This document shows, one piece after another, positions 1-13,691 of a stretch of DNA of 64,000 nt. The translations under genes were made by a program, and so were the position numbers. The stretch's first letter is position 1. Every line of letters starts with the position of its first letter. This DNA comes from Parus major. Lineage: Eukaryota; Chordata; Aves; Passeriformes; Paridae. The stretch lies in contig NC_031768.1 in assembly GCF_001522545.3 (NCBI RefSeq), positions 79,889,769 through 79,953,768 on the forward strand, read 5' to 3'. The notes below the pieces were generated by a model. That model was not told the DNA's origin. It worked only from the letters and a program-made list of their open reading frames with translations, and ran no database searches.

Positions 1-65
1 GGGAAGGGAAGGGAAGGGAAGGGAAGGGAAGGGAAGGGAAGGGAAGGGAAGGGAAGGGAAGGGAA
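1..65. repeat. (GGGAA)13 pentanucleotide tandem repeat
   Basis: Thirteen perfect GGGAA units run from the first base to 65, then decay into ggaaaagag. The array is cut by the window edge, so its true length is unknown. One strand is entirely purine with evenly spaced G triplets. Confidence 0.97.
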
Positions 66-2225
66 AAGAGAACTTAACCCTTTGACACATCATAAACCAC
101 TGCCCTACTGAACAAATATTTGTTTTTTAATAAAAAAATACAATGCCTTTTCTTCTGGTCCTGTGTTTGACATAATTGCAGCCTTTATTCCAGATCATCA
201 TATTATAACAATTAGTATAAGAATGGGCATCTGTATAAGATTTATCATTTGGTACTTCATTAAAAAACATGCAAAACTGTAGATGCTAGAAAATTAACCA
301 CAATCTCAAATAGAAAGAGCTGTATGCCAGCAGAAAACAGGCTGGATACACAGACTACTTTATTGTTTTTTCTTGTTGCCATACTAGTATTGCCAGTGAC
401 AACAGCAATAACAACCACTTCCATTTGTATAATCACTCTTATTCCAAAACACATGGCAAATCATGGGCCAAATGATGCTTTTGGTTGTATGGCTTAATAA
501 AGGCACAGATGCTTCCATTCCAGAGTTGCACTGGTGCCACGAAGAGCAATTCTACCTTTATTTAAAAAAAAAAAAAAATGAAGAAAGTTAATATGAAGCC
601 CTCTTTTGAATGGGATGCAAAAGTAATGTGGATATACAACATGGAAAACATGTTTTTTTCCACAGACCTTAAAGGAATAATTTGAAAAATCTTAGAAATA
701 GTACCTCAAAAACTGTGTTTTATCTATGAAAAGTTTAGAGCAGAAGACTAACATTTGTTACTTGTAACAGCTCTTTCCTTGATGACCCCATCACAAAAGC
801 AGCAATGCAGCCTTCCCTAAAGACTGAAAGTTACAGGGAAACCAAGAGCACAGATAAGTAAAACACAGCAATATGCTAAAAACATAAGCATTATTTGAGC
901 CAACTACCTGCTAGAAGGTTATTGAGTCAGCTTAATGTCAGAACATCCCATCCTATTCAAGCACCAAGCACTTCAACTCTTCACTAACTGACCTTTTGTA
1001 GAGTACAATGTCATTTTGCCTCCTCCACCACTGGCAAAATTTCCATATCTGGTCTCTCAAGTCTGGATTTTTCCAGCTTATGCAGTAAATCTTGCAATTG
1101 TTTTTTTGATAGATAGAAAAAAAATAATATTTTCTTTCAAATGGCACAAAATTTTAAATTTCTTTGCCCTGTATTCATTTTGCTCTCAGAAAGAAGGTGA
1201 AGAAAAGGTAATGTTTCATCCTATAAGAAATTTTCTGGTTTCAACTTATTTTTATAATTTCACACTATGGTGATGCTCAAGCCAAACACATTCTCCTGTG
1301 AAAATGTAATGTGTGTCTAGCTGAGCTATTCCAGAACTAGATTCTTCACTGTGTGAAAAATAATCCTCCAATTCTGGAAGATCAGTGTTCTCAAATGCTG
1401 ATCTAAAGTACAAATTTTCTACTCTACATATTTCTGAAACTTAAAGACTTGGTTTCTGTTTATCTTAGGATAACACTTTAAACACCGCTCTAATCACAGA
1501 ATAAAATATAGGTTTATGCAACATACCACCATAAAAATATTTTCAAAATAGATTTTTTTTTTCCTGGATGGTTCAGACCTTTCTAAAATTAGGATAAAAA
1601 CCAGAGCACAAATGTTTTAACCTTCAATTCACTTGAACACATGATTTGCCATGTTATCACACCAATTTGATTCTGCATAACTTGAAATCAACAGATATGT
1701 GAAACTCAAGTTTCAGATAAGAAAATATAGTAGAATGTTATAGCTATAATAATAAATAGGGTAAGAATTAGGAAAAGGAGAAACCATTAGAAACCCCAAT
1801 GATGAGACACAAGAAAACCCAACAGAATTAACTATCTCCCTTTCAAGCTAGTAGTTTTTAATAAGGCTAGCAATGTCATACAGTGCCATAACTTGTCTGC
1901 ACATTTCAGTTTGCCTCTAACTGGCTTGTGAGAACATGCTTTTATTGACTTGTTTTCTGTCATTTAATAGTGGTCATGTTGTTGTTATTGATCTGCACCT
2001 GAAGCAAAACAACATCTTCATTTTCTCTCAGAAAGTAGATATCTGTGGCCTGGGTTTATCTTTCCTAAATGCAGAATTAAATGATGTGCCTAATTTGGAA
2101 CCGTTATTATTTACATCTCTTATATAAAGAATTCTTCTTGATGATGAAAATAAAAATTATGTATTAGAATCCTCGCATGGATCTCAGAGAGGTCCCAGGA
2201 ACAAGGGCTCTCTATCCTGAACATA

Positions 2226-2230
2226 ACCAG
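2226..2230. repeat. Target-site duplication, left copy (accag)
   Basis: Five bases immediately before the TG terminus of the LTR, identical to 2871-2875. Confidence 0.65.
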
Positions 2231-2870
2231 TGTCCTGGTTTGGGATAAATTTAGAGAGGAAACCTCTGAAGTGGTTTCCTATAGAAAACAATTCAAGTCC
2301 CCCCTCCCTCAACCTCTTCAGGAGACAAATCACCTCTGAGAGAAGTGGAAAAAGCTGTTTATTTAACAAGCAATGTAGTCACAAAGATGGAAAAATGAAT
2401 AATATTAAACAATGGAATCTCTCATTGCTCTGAAGAGATGGCAAACTCAGAAAGTCGTTTTTGTGGGATGTGGCTCAGCTCACTCAGTCTCTTATCAGTC
2501 CCTCCTGTGCTGGAAAATGCTGCATCCTGGGCCCTGGTGGGCCCCAGGTGTGAGTTCCTGGTGTTCTGGTTTTTCAGTCCAAAGCAGGGCAAATCAGTTC
2601 CAAGAAAAAATAAAAAGTCTGGGGAACTTCTCTGCCTCAGCTAGCTAAAAACTAACTAAAAGCAAAAGGGAGCTCGCTCCCACTGTCCATTCTGCAGACA
2701 CCACAGTCAGTGAGAAGGAATATGGAGGAGTGTCATTTCTGAAAATAAACTGCAGCTTCTTCTTTCTCTTCTACACTCTCAGAACCAGTCTTGAATGTGC
2801 AGAAGTTAGTATCCAGCATAAACAGAACAGGCAGTTTGGGGTACAAGCATCATAAAGTTGCCCTTGGACA
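2231..2870 (-). mobile_element. Solo LTR of an endogenous retrovirus (ERVL-like, passerine type)
   Basis: A 640-bp block starting tgtcctggtttggg and ending cccttggaca, so it has TG...CA termini. It is flanked by the same five bases, accag, at 2226-2230 and 2871-2875. The minus strand is the sense strand: the reverse complement carries an AATAAA poly(A) signal at 2358-2363. The block is GC-richer than its flanks. It resembles, from memory, a repeat abundant in songbird genomes that opens with tgtcctggtttgggg. A 5-bp target duplication is usual for ERVL-class elements. No internal retroviral genes accompany it, so it is read as a solo LTR left by recombination. The exact family name needs a repeat-library search. 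Confidence 0.72.
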
Positions 2871-2875
2871 ACCAG
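2871..2875. repeat. Target-site duplication, right copy (accag)
   Basis: Five bases immediately after the CA terminus of the LTR, identical to 2226-2230. Confidence 0.65.
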
Positions 2876-5800
2876 TTGCACTCAAAGCTTCAAAGCCAGG
2901 AAAGTCTATAGTACCACTTTATTTGCCACTATAGATGTAACCATACAGAGGTAACATGTAGTGATGCCAAGGTGTTAGAGAACCTTGCAACCCTCCAGAT
3001 TCTCTGCTGTGTTATTGGAGAAGCTACCCATGTTATTGTGGCAAAATTCCTAGCTGGCCACAGCTAAGTCTCACTGCAAACTCCAAGCACACTGAAAAGG
3101 GGGGATTAAAGAAGTGCATCTGCTACAGATGTGAATAAAACATAATATGGAATAAACCAGTATGATGCCAAGTCTCTTGTATTTGTTTCTCTTCCTACAT
3201 TTCTGTGATCTACAGCCGAGGCCCACCACCTGCTCACACAGAGCTGCCTTCATATGTATCTGGACTAGCATTCAAAATGATATCACTGCAAATTGAACAA
3301 TAAGATTTTCAGACTGTGCTACAGGAGTGAACTCAAAGTCAGGCAATAAAGCTGAACTCAGGTTAAGGTTGAAAAAAAATTACCAGTGAAATTTGCCTAT
3401 TACTCCACTTTTAAATGAAAACTAGTGCCAGCAAATTTATTTTTTTTTCAAAGAAGAACAAAAATCAAATCTTTTATAACCTTGCTTAACAGCAGTACTG
3501 TAAAGTGGAATTTATAAAGCATGTATGATAGGTATGTTCAGATTTATACCAGTAACTGTTCAGTAACTAGAATGTCTCTCTAGGTTTTATATTGGCTGCA
3601 TAGACAGAGATACTACCTTCAGCTGAGTTATGAAATTGTTAAGGATTCTAGTGCTAGCTTCAGAAAATCCAGAGGTAAACAGCATGAGCAGACTAAAGGA
3701 TACAGTCTGTGGTACTTCTTGCCATAGTCCATGAAACCACAGTGGAGGAATACATTAACAGAGGGAAACATTTTGTCCTATTCCACTCTTTTCATTGGCA
3801 CTTCAAGCATCAAGGAGCCACCAAATATTTTAATTATCTTCTCTCTGCTAACAATAGCATTTGACTTAGTTTTTTGAAGATCTTTTTTTAGAAGACAGAT
3901 AATTTGTAAATGTAGGTAGCAGACCAGGACAGATTCTGATGCTTTTACTCACACCAAGTAGTAAACTGCTCTAGAAGTAGTTCTGCTAATTATCACAGAG
4001 AAAGGCTATTAGCAGCAGCAGGAGACCTTTCAGGCTTCCTCTCTGAATTACCATGGCAGATGTTAGAACCTCCTTGAATGTAGAAAAGTGTGTACAAAAA
4101 GTTAGTGTTTAAAATATATCTTTAAATGAAGGACATATTTTAAGTTTGTCACCCATTTAAAAATTACTTTTGGGCAAGATATTTCTTCCAGGAACAAGAA
4201 TGAGGCTTGTAAGTACTGCTCAGGTGTGAGGAAGTAAAAGCAATCTGTGGGCTTCAACCTGTGTTGTTGCTGACAGAGTGGCACTTAACTAGTATGTTTA
4301 GGTAAATAAGAAATAAAATACTGGATTCTTCTTTAATTCCTTTGTTTTTCTGGTATATATATAAATTAGAAAAACAAACTTCTGGAGTGCACTGCCTGAT
4401 GTGTGAATGCTGTGGGTCTTGGGAGGGACTAGATTCTTTGTTCTGAGGTTTCCCTGTGGAACTTGAAGCTCTCCTTCATGTAATCACTGTTAGACTCCAT
4501 GTTTTTCTATACGAGTAGATATACACATGAAATAATATCATGAATGATAAAAGTTAACTCTACAGGCTTTAGCCTCTGTATCTTTATGTAAAAACCAAAA
4601 CATCAGAGTTCATGTGCAGCAAAATTATATTCAAAGAGTATCAGCCTTGGCTAATGATAGCAAAAATCTTCCATATTATTGTCATCTGCTACACACCGTT
4701 AAACCAAGAATATTTTTCTAAGGTGACTATTATGTTCATTGTCATCAACAAAACAAGCAAGTCCAAGCCTGGTTCTCCTTAGGAAAAGAAGAAATGCAGA
4801 ATATTAGTAAAAGGAAAGAAGCTGAGTGGCATTTATAAAGAATGCTGAAAGCTAGAAGAAAAAGAAGACAGAGACAGAAGTCAGTTATTTTGGTTGCTAA
4901 AGTATCCGTGATAAAATAGGCATATCACATGCACATATCCATGCTACAGAGACATAAAATTGCACTGTACAGAGGTGCGAAAAATGATAAATGGCCATAA
5001 AGGTCTCCAGCCCAGAAGAATCACATTTAGTCCATGTATACACACAAGGATCCATATATAATTTAGTTTGCAATGATATTGATGACTTATGAGCCCTGTA
5101 CAGAAACTGTCGGCTTGCACTACTACAGAAGTTTCATAGGACAGCAGCACCCTTTAGAACAAGTTTGTTTCCATGTTTCAAACTGAGGCAAATAAGCCAT
5201 GTTTAGTGATATCAGGAGATGTGACAGATACCACATTTATCTGAGCTTTCTAAAGTACAGCTGGGTGAGAGGTACTCTTGTAAATTCAATTTCTTGGCAT
5301 CTGTTCCTCAGGTGAACGAGAAACACATCATTATTGGCACAGTGCTTTCCACTTTGGCACTTACTGACTCCATCCATCACTGTACTCTTACCTGGGGGCC
5401 CTACCTTAGACACAGAGCCACCATCTGTACAGCCAGGGAAAAACAGATGAGACATGCAAGAAACATCTAGACTAATGCATAAAAGAGCTTAGGGACTGCT
5501 CCTTGGCTTTGAGACTTACTGAACTGGCACAATTTGTGTAAACACAGACCAATTATCCCTCTCCCCAGACAGGGTGGCAACAACCACATTGCTTTCCAGA
5601 ATGGGCTGTTGCAGGCCATACTTGTGGAGTGACTGTCCATAGCAGAGCTGGTTGGCATGGTCTGAACATATACCAGCCTGCATTCGTCTTAGCATTTAAG
5701 CAGTAAAACTGAGTGATCTTACCTCTCTTTGTTGCAGCATAGAAACAGCTACAGAGAGTAACTTAACTCTTTGTCTTTCATGGTGCTTACGTTTCATTTA

Positions 5801-6084
5801 TTGAATTATGCCTTTGTAGCTTGGATGTGTTTCCTAGATTATTTAGATTTGTTGCATATTTCTCTAAATAGTTGGATTTCATATAATTGTAGGGAATCCT
5901 AATAAGATACAAAATACAAGGAAAGGAAAGCAAAGATGAAAAAAGTTTTAACACTTTATAAACCAGCCTGCAAAAACATTCTCTAATAAGCCTCTTACTT
6001 TGAAGTCAGCCTCTAGCCCAGTGGTATTAAAAAAGGGTTTGAACAACACTATTAAGTATATGGTTCAAGTTTTTGGTTGTTTTG

Positions 6085-6155
6085 CTCAGAGTCAGGAGTT
6101 CAACTCGATGCTCCTTGTGGGTCCTTTCAAACTCAAAATATTCTATAACTCTCTG
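6085..6155 (+). mobile_element. CR1 LINE, 3'-end fragment
   Basis: Contains the CR1 3' signature aggagttcaactcgatgctcc followed by ttgtgggtcctttcaaactc and a decayed tail aatattctataactctctga. Sense on the plus strand. The fragment is about 70 bp and moderately diverged, which fits the extreme 5' truncation common for CR1. Confidence 0.8.
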
Positions 6156-7399
6156 ATTTTAGTATATATGGTTTGAGTTCAAAGTATTGTAGTCTATTGA
6201 GTTAAAGTAATCTCATTTTCATTTACACAAAACTAAATGGTAAGGTTACATATAGGTCTTAAATTGATATTTTAAAGTCAAAGTAATTGATAAATATTTT
6301 TTTAAAATAAAGTATGTAAAATTGACCCATCACCTTTTATTACTTCAATGGTTAATAATAACCATTCTTCAACTCAAAAAATATTTATTGTGATTTTCAT
6401 GTGTCTTGAACAGTTCTGGTTCAGGTGGATTTTTCTTTTTCAGATCTAGTTGTTTTTTTTTTTTCCATTTTCAAAGAAAACTAGCAAATTTTCACATTTA
6501 GGCAGCACTGCATGAGAGCCGAGGAAAGATTAGAGGTGATTATTCTGCTTTTCTGAAGGCTTTTATGGGCATGTCATTGAACAATGACATACAAAGCAGT
6601 TTCCCTGGGCAACCCTATAGAAAATTTTAATGCACAAATCCTATACTTGCAATCCAGATTTTCCAGGAATGCAGTCCAGAGATACAAACAGAGGAATAAT
6701 TTCAAAATGACATTTGGGAAAAAATAGAAGCAGAAATGTCTTCCTGATCTGTAGAACTTGGTGAGAAAGATTTGCTCATGTGGGTTGGCATTTTTCATCA
6801 CGTATCTGTTGTTGGGCAAGAACCAGGAGTAACATTTTCAATGTTTCTTTGGAGGTTTTCTACTCAGGATGTAGTATGCCTTTAGTTGATCTGATTCTGC
6901 TTGTTTTCCACTGATAATGGGTAAAAAATCGTGGTCCTCTGCCAGCATGTCAGTCTCTTGGATCCCATTCACTGTGTTGATCCTGCTGGTACATCTCCTT
7001 TTGCTGTCCCTCTAAGTATGTTGCTCCACATCCATATGCTGCTGCGTGCCCTTTATTCCCATCAGCCCCATCCCTTTGTTAATATGGTCTATGTCCCTCC
7101 CGATGTCTCCTATGTTTTTCCCTTCTTTTCAGTTATGTTTGCTCTTTCTCCTTTTACTTGTCATCTCTCTCTTCTCAAACAGCTTTTAGAAAGGAAAGTG
7201 ATTATTACCTATATGTCCTTAGGTAAGGAGAAATTGAGAGATGGTGATATGTCCTCCAAGCTCATTCCCTCAGAAGGACACTGCTGGACATGGATCTGGT
7301 CAGCAAAACCTCACGTGGTGGCTACTCAATACATCTTGACTTTCACATTCCCTGCTGTTTTTTGCAGTGGTGTCTTCTTGGGAAAAATCAGCTCAAGAG

Positions 7400-7870
7400 T
7401 CTTGACAGGCTAGAGAAGTAAACCCAAGCAAAATTTATAATGTTCAAGAAAGCAAAATGCAAGGTTCTGCACCTGGGCTGGGGCAACCCCAGATATTGAC
7501 ACAAGGTAGAGGATGAAGGAATTGAAAGCAGCTCTGCCAAAAAGGACATGGGAATACTGGTGGATTAAAAACTGCACATGACTCAGCAATGTGCACTTTC
7601 AGCCCAGAAAGCCAACCATGTCCTGGACTGCATCAAAAGCTGTGTGGGCAGCAGGTCAAGGGAGGGGATTCTGTTCCTCTACTCTATGCTTGTAAGACCC
7701 CACCTGGAGTGCTGCATCCAGCTCTGGGGTCCTCAATACAAGAATGACATGGACCATAAAGAGGAGAACCATAAAAAATTGCCAGAGGCTGGAGCATCTC
7801 TCATAAAAAAAAGCCGTTCTGGAGAGACCTTATTTCAGCTTTTCAGAACTTAAAGGGATCAGAACTTGAG
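7400..7870 (+). mobile_element. CR1 LINE fragment with remnant of the reverse-transcriptase C-terminus
   Basis: Nucleotide landmarks are aaaatgcaaggttctgcacctggg, split here over 7456-7479, then cagcaatgtgcac, ccaaccatgtcctgg, gacccc-acctggagtgctgcatcc and ctctggggtcct. These match, in order, the 3' part of the CR1 pol gene on the plus strand. One frame from 7578 reads QQCALSAQKANHVLDCIKS and then RPHLECCIQLWGPQYKND, the known C-terminal region of CR1 ORF2. After about 7750 most of the usual sequence is missing and the copy resumes near 7790 with ggagagacctta and cagaacttaaaggg. In-frame stops (for example at 7566) show it is dead. No 3' tail is present. Confidence 0.85.
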
Positions 7871-10800
7871 AAATATGTAAATATTTTTTTTTTACTAAAA
7901 CATGCAGTGACTATGCTGATGCGTGGTTTTCTAGATTTAGACGCTAGAGTTATTTCAGGATGTCCTTGTGCTGCTGTGACACATCTGGGGCTTAGGCAGG
8001 AATTCTTTAAGAATGAAGAAGATAGAAACAAATGGAAGACACTGATCTATCACATAGAATATATAGTATTATGCAGCAGATTCATTAATAGAGGTTTACT
8101 AAGTAATTCTTTGGTATATCTACCAACCTTTATAAATACCTTACTTTATACGTGTAAACCTATAGAGTGTTTGCAGAATAAAACAGAAGCAACTCATGCA
8201 TTTCTGAAACACAGCAACAGCTTTGCTTTCTATTTGGATAAAAACTAAAATCAAAACCAAAACCAAAACTAGCCATTTTTATCATTATTCTATCTTAGCG
8301 TCTTTCACAAGAAGACAGCCAAAGAAATTAATTCAGTTTTGGAACCTTGGAAGAACAGAATATGGTTGTAGTTTATATAAACAACTTTCTAAATGAGCAA
8401 TTTCTTAACCTTACAATAAGAATATAATGACATCAAATCTGAACCTTCTATTTGCAAAATGAGAGTTCAGTGCAAAGTTCTTTGCTTTTCATTTGTTGGG
8501 GACAGGACCATCTGGAACTAAATGACATTTTAGAAGAAAAAATGAATAAGAAACTGTTTCTGAAATATTTTTGAGTACCATAATCTGTAGACCTTTAGAA
8601 AACAGATGAAAATCACTGTTGTACAGCAATTTGTAGTTGTTAAAATGATCTCTGGATAAGATAAAGTGAAGTGTTAAATCACAGGCTGGTTGACAAGTCT
8701 TAAAAAAAAAAAAATTGCACTATGGATTGTTTGCCACAGGAAAAGGTAATAGTGGCTTCTTGTTTTTTACATCTGTGAACTTGGGGCAGAAAGAACTGGA
8801 TATGTGACTGGATATGTTTCCAGAAATCAATAGGTAAAGAATTTTCTCTCTATAGTCGCATTTCTTTGAGGGAAAGCATTCAAACTCTCCTTATATCTAC
8901 ACACATGGATGATTTATGCATAGATTAGTGTAGAGACAACACATCTCTTATTTTCAACTCTTAGGGTGCAGGGTGCATGGTAATTGTAGGATACATTAAA
9001 TCTTGCAGTCACACAAAAGTTTTATTCATGTGCATACTGCAGCACCAATAATGAAACACTGCACCCATCTCTGTTGCCCTCATTCCTGCACTAGTGGTGA
9101 TGGCCTTTGACCAGTCTCACCAAGAGCATGTCTGTGAGCATGGAGTAAGGGGATGTCACACTGCCTCCACCATCCTTCCTCCATTCACCATTGTCACACA
9201 TCTCCCAGCAACTGAGGCACAGGGACGGAGAAAAATAGAGAAGGGGAGAGGTACCCATTTCGCAAAGTCGTGAGTTTGTCAAGAGTGAATGGTGAGGGCT
9301 GTTAAGATTGGGTATTTCTTTTATGACCTATGTGATTGACTGTCCTCATGACTCATGCAATGGTAGAACTTCTGACCAAGATATTTTCATCTTTTTGAAA
9401 CATTATTACTGTGACTGACAGAACTTCCAAAATGAATCGAGGTCTTAAGGTTCTGTAAATGATGGACAGACTTTTCTGCCTTAGAAATTAGATGGTTTCA
9501 ACTAATGCCCTTGGGGCAGATATAGAGTATCATTTTGTGTTTTAGTGTAATTGTTCTCAGGAGGTTTCTTAAGGTTGTTAAGGCTAATGTTTTTCCCTTC
9601 TTTCAAATTACTAGTAAGGGGGTCATTAATCAGGCATTGACATCTACTTTGTAGACATTTACATGCCATGCTAATCCTAAGTCATCTTTTCTTTGATCTA
9701 CCTATACGTAATGTCCTTGGGATCACTACTCACATAAACAAGACCTAACAGATTCTAACAGAATTAGACACTGAAAACAATATTCTCCAAAGGTATAACT
9801 CAGCACCATTTCAATGAGGTGGATGGGAAAATATCACAGCTCCAAACTACAGTAACAATAATTTGGGTAACGCAGCAAGAATTAAACAAAAAATGGGAAA
9901 GATTAATAAAAAAATGTTTATCTGTCCCTTGTATCTACTCAAATAGACTTCAGATTAAGTCAGTAATTTAACAGCATACATATTTGCCTACTAGAAGAGA
10001 GAATTAGAATAGAAATGCATATTATATAATGCAATCTCACAAATATCTATCACATAATACCTTTGACTGCATCTGACAATTAGTTTTGCAATTCATGTGT
10101 GGCTTGTGAGTTCAGCTACAAGTCATCCATATATAATTTTTGTGTGCAAGTGTGTTACGTGTTTATTGTAGATAACCAGGACATCTTCACAGAACTGCAA
10201 TATGTGACACAGGATTTAGTGATTCCTGCTAAAGCAGCAGTTGCAAGTTGGGTGGGATACCCTTGGGCATCTTAAATAGAACTAAATACTTATAAATAGG
10301 CAAATTAAACTTTCCCCGTGGATGTTTATTTTGAAAAAAAAATGAAAGTTAAAAGTTTTGGAGCACTGCTTTACTCATTATCCCTCCTAGACTCTTGCTA
10401 TAATCCTTTACCCTTTCCAGTCACTAAGGGATGACCTAGATGCAAGTGCTTCAGATGTGTCTTTTTCCTGCCTGGCCCTCAGCAGCTGTTCTCCACTATC
10501 AAAAGTTTCCCACACCCCTGTATTGTATCCTCCAGTCTTTTGCAGATGTAGAGCATTTGAAATGGATCTAGACATTTATGGAAAATGTCCCCATTATTAC
10601 CCTTTTTCTGGAAATAAATCCTGTAAACCTTAGACAAGGCATTAAAATTCTCAAGCCTTGCATAACACTTGTCAGGGATAAAATAATTGCATTATGAAAG
10701 GTGTTGAGATTGAACAGATCTTTCAGTCTGCTTTCTAAGATGCCAAAGAGAAGCACATTTTCCTTCAAGTGACTAGTACTACACCAACACCCCAGACAAG

Positions 10801-12976
10801 TGTCTGCATCATAACTCTTCTGACTGCCATGGAAGACGTGTAGAGGATAACCAGTTTCTGTGGCATTACCTGTTTCTGTTCACAAAGCATTAAATATCTG
10901 TTGTACTATAAAATAAACCTCACTCAATGTGCCTTTCCCATGCAATGACTATGTACAGGTTTTTTCCTACAAAACAATTCCAGAAGTAGAGACCTTTAGG
11001 CAGACTGCAATGCAGATGCCAGAGCATCAGATTTGATCAAAAAAAAAAACAAAGCTTGAGTTTCTAATTTAAGTCAAAAGTAAGACTTGAAGCACAGCAT
11101 TCCATAGTTGGAGAGGATGCCTTCAACCTCGGTTCCTTTAAGACAAAAGAAAAATTCTGTCTCTGACATGAGCACTGGAAGCTTACCAACACCTCATGTT
11201 GAAAATGAGGTAGAAAAGTACATACTGAAATGCCTGATTCCATTCAATCAACTACATATTTTTTTCTGGAAAAGGACCAAACACTTTATCCTTTTCTATC
11301 AAATATGATGATTAACCTGGAAATTAACCTTGTTTCCTGTACTGGTGTTTTCTGCTCCCTCTGGGAGCAATGATGGATATAACCATCCGCAAGACTCTAA
11401 CAGGGGTAAAGAAAGTGACTCTGAAATCTTAAAACTTCAGGCAGTCAGATTGTCACTGGAAAGCCTCACCTGCAAAGTGTACTTGAAGTTTCCAGGGAAC
11501 TATGTCACCAGACAAGCCAAGCCTTCATCTGTCTGTTTGCTCTTCTTACAGTTCTTTCATAGTGAAATCAATGCACTGACACAGCTTTATGTTCTAGTTA
11601 TGTAACAGCTGTTCACTGACCAACACACAAGCAGTCATAAAACTACCTTATCTTTATTCTTACGAGTTTACTTATCCCCTACTACCATGCAAAACCTTTT
11701 CTATTAGCAGTCAGAAATTATCAAAGATCTGGTACTTAAAACAGCTGTTAATAAAAGCAGTTGTTATTCGGAAAGTAGTGCACAGCTAGAAAAAGACATG
11801 AAGTTAGAAAAGAAAAAATGTGTGTAAAATTTAGACCTGTGTTTCACTTAGAAATCTCCTTTAGCTGCATACTTGTGCCCACTTACCCCAAGATAATTAT
11901 TTCACAGTCTTATGTTTATATCTTACATAAATGTTGTTTGCTTTCTCTTTGCTTTGGAAACAGCATGTCAGAATAATATTGGCAAATTGACAGGAATGGC
12001 GACAGCACACAATTACATTTGTAGATCTCAGATGTAAGAGCAAAGGAAATGCACAAGTACAATAATTTCCTCTACAGTGGCAGCCTGATTTTACAAGAGA
12101 AATAGCAGAGACTAGACACAAAGTGATGTCAAAAGCACAAACTAATGCAAATACTCAGATTCCTGAGAAATAACAGTTTGCAGTTCTGATAAGCACAAGT
12201 GTTTTCATAATAGCAGCCAGTAAAACAATCTGAGACAGAAATATAATTTAAAATTGATAGTCTCCTTTGAATGTTACAGCTCAAAGCATAAAAGCTGTAT
12301 ATCTCTGTGCCTTCTCTGTTTTGATATGACATCCAGCTGGGCTAAGCTTTCTCTGAGTGAGCTGTCCTTATAATCCACTCAAATCAGTACAGTCATAAAA
12401 CAAATGAGGATTATGAGCATCTGCTGCAAAATGATGCAGCTTCTGTGGCTTCTAGATTATCTTTTTATTTGAATTACAAATTCTGTTGGTTAAGCAGTAA
12501 CTGCAGGACTCCCAGTATTTGAAATTTAAGTACTTACAGCACTATGAGGTTTTGATGATTTGGCACCAAGCAGCTTCTATGTGGCTTCTAACCTTTGTGT
12601 GGGAAAAGAAATGCATTCTATATGGGGATGGAGAGAAAAAGGAAGAGATGTTACCGAAGTAACATCAGTGGAATGAACAAGAGTCTCACACATCCCAACA
12701 AATGCATGAAGGCCACTTCCAGAAGCTTTTGATCAGACCACCAAAGTGTAGGTAGGACCGGTAGGTAGGACATTTCCCCCATAAATGAAAACCCTGCTTA
12801 TATTATGCTATCTGGAATTATGGAAGCAGAGGCAGCAATGCCAGATGCAAGCTCTTTGACTTTCTTGGCACTAGAGCAGTCTCTCCCTCCTTAGTGGAGG
12901 GGTGAGGAGTATCAGTAGCTCAGATGCCAGAAGGCAGCCCTGTACTCTGAGCTGTACCCCTAAGGAAGATGTCCTC

Positions 12977-13012
12977 CTCGGATCTGCAGTCAGTGCAGAC
13001 CTCTGATCCGAG
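12977..13012. other. Inverted repeat with nested alternative hairpin
   Basis: An outer pair ctcggatc / gatccgag (8 bp) encloses 20 nt. Within it, tctgca (12983-12988) and tgcaga (12994-12999) can form a competing hairpin with loop gtcag. It contains two CpG sites in an otherwise CpG-poor stretch. Function is unknown. Confidence 0.85.
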
Positions 13013-13667
13013 TTCTCTCTCACACCTGATGGCACAGGTACATCAGCTCTGATCTCATGAATACTTTGTAGCTCATGAGGGTCTAAGTTTTAACTCCTGA
13101 AAGTTACTGCAATAGTGAGTGAATTTATACTTGGTTAACTAAAAAATATATTTTTTCTGAGAAACTGGGGTTACAAATAGAGATTTTTTTTCCAGCCATT
13201 ACTGCAAAGATGTAACTGTCTTCAGCTGCCTTGGCAACGCTTTGTGTACTCAAAGAACTTAAGACAATAGGAATCTTTATTTCCAGTGGTACTTTCATAA
13301 GAGAAGCTCCAGATAAACTATGATCCTGGCTTATTTAATGGAACTTTGTTCTACTTTAAACTCATTCTCTCTCTGTGTATTTTTGGTACACATTATATCC
13401 ATATACCTGAAACACACACATGAAAAAGGAAAAGAGCTTTATATGATTAAAATCTAAGAGAAATTTTAACTCTTTTTCCCCAATTGGCTGGTAATTTACT
13501 TTTGCAGGTGATGAATACCTGTAAGAAATATCATTTTAACTCACAAAACAGTCTATGTCTGACAGGACACTTGTTTATACTAGAAAATTAAACTCAGGAA
13601 AAAAAAAAAAAGAGTTTTAAAATATACTTGCCCAAATATAAATATGCTTTTAATTCACTTAACCATA

Positions 13668-13691
13668 TGTGTGTTTGTGTGTGTGTGTGTT
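13668..13691. repeat. (GT)n microsatellite
   Basis: Alternating TG with one TTG interruption, about 24 bp. Confidence 0.9.
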
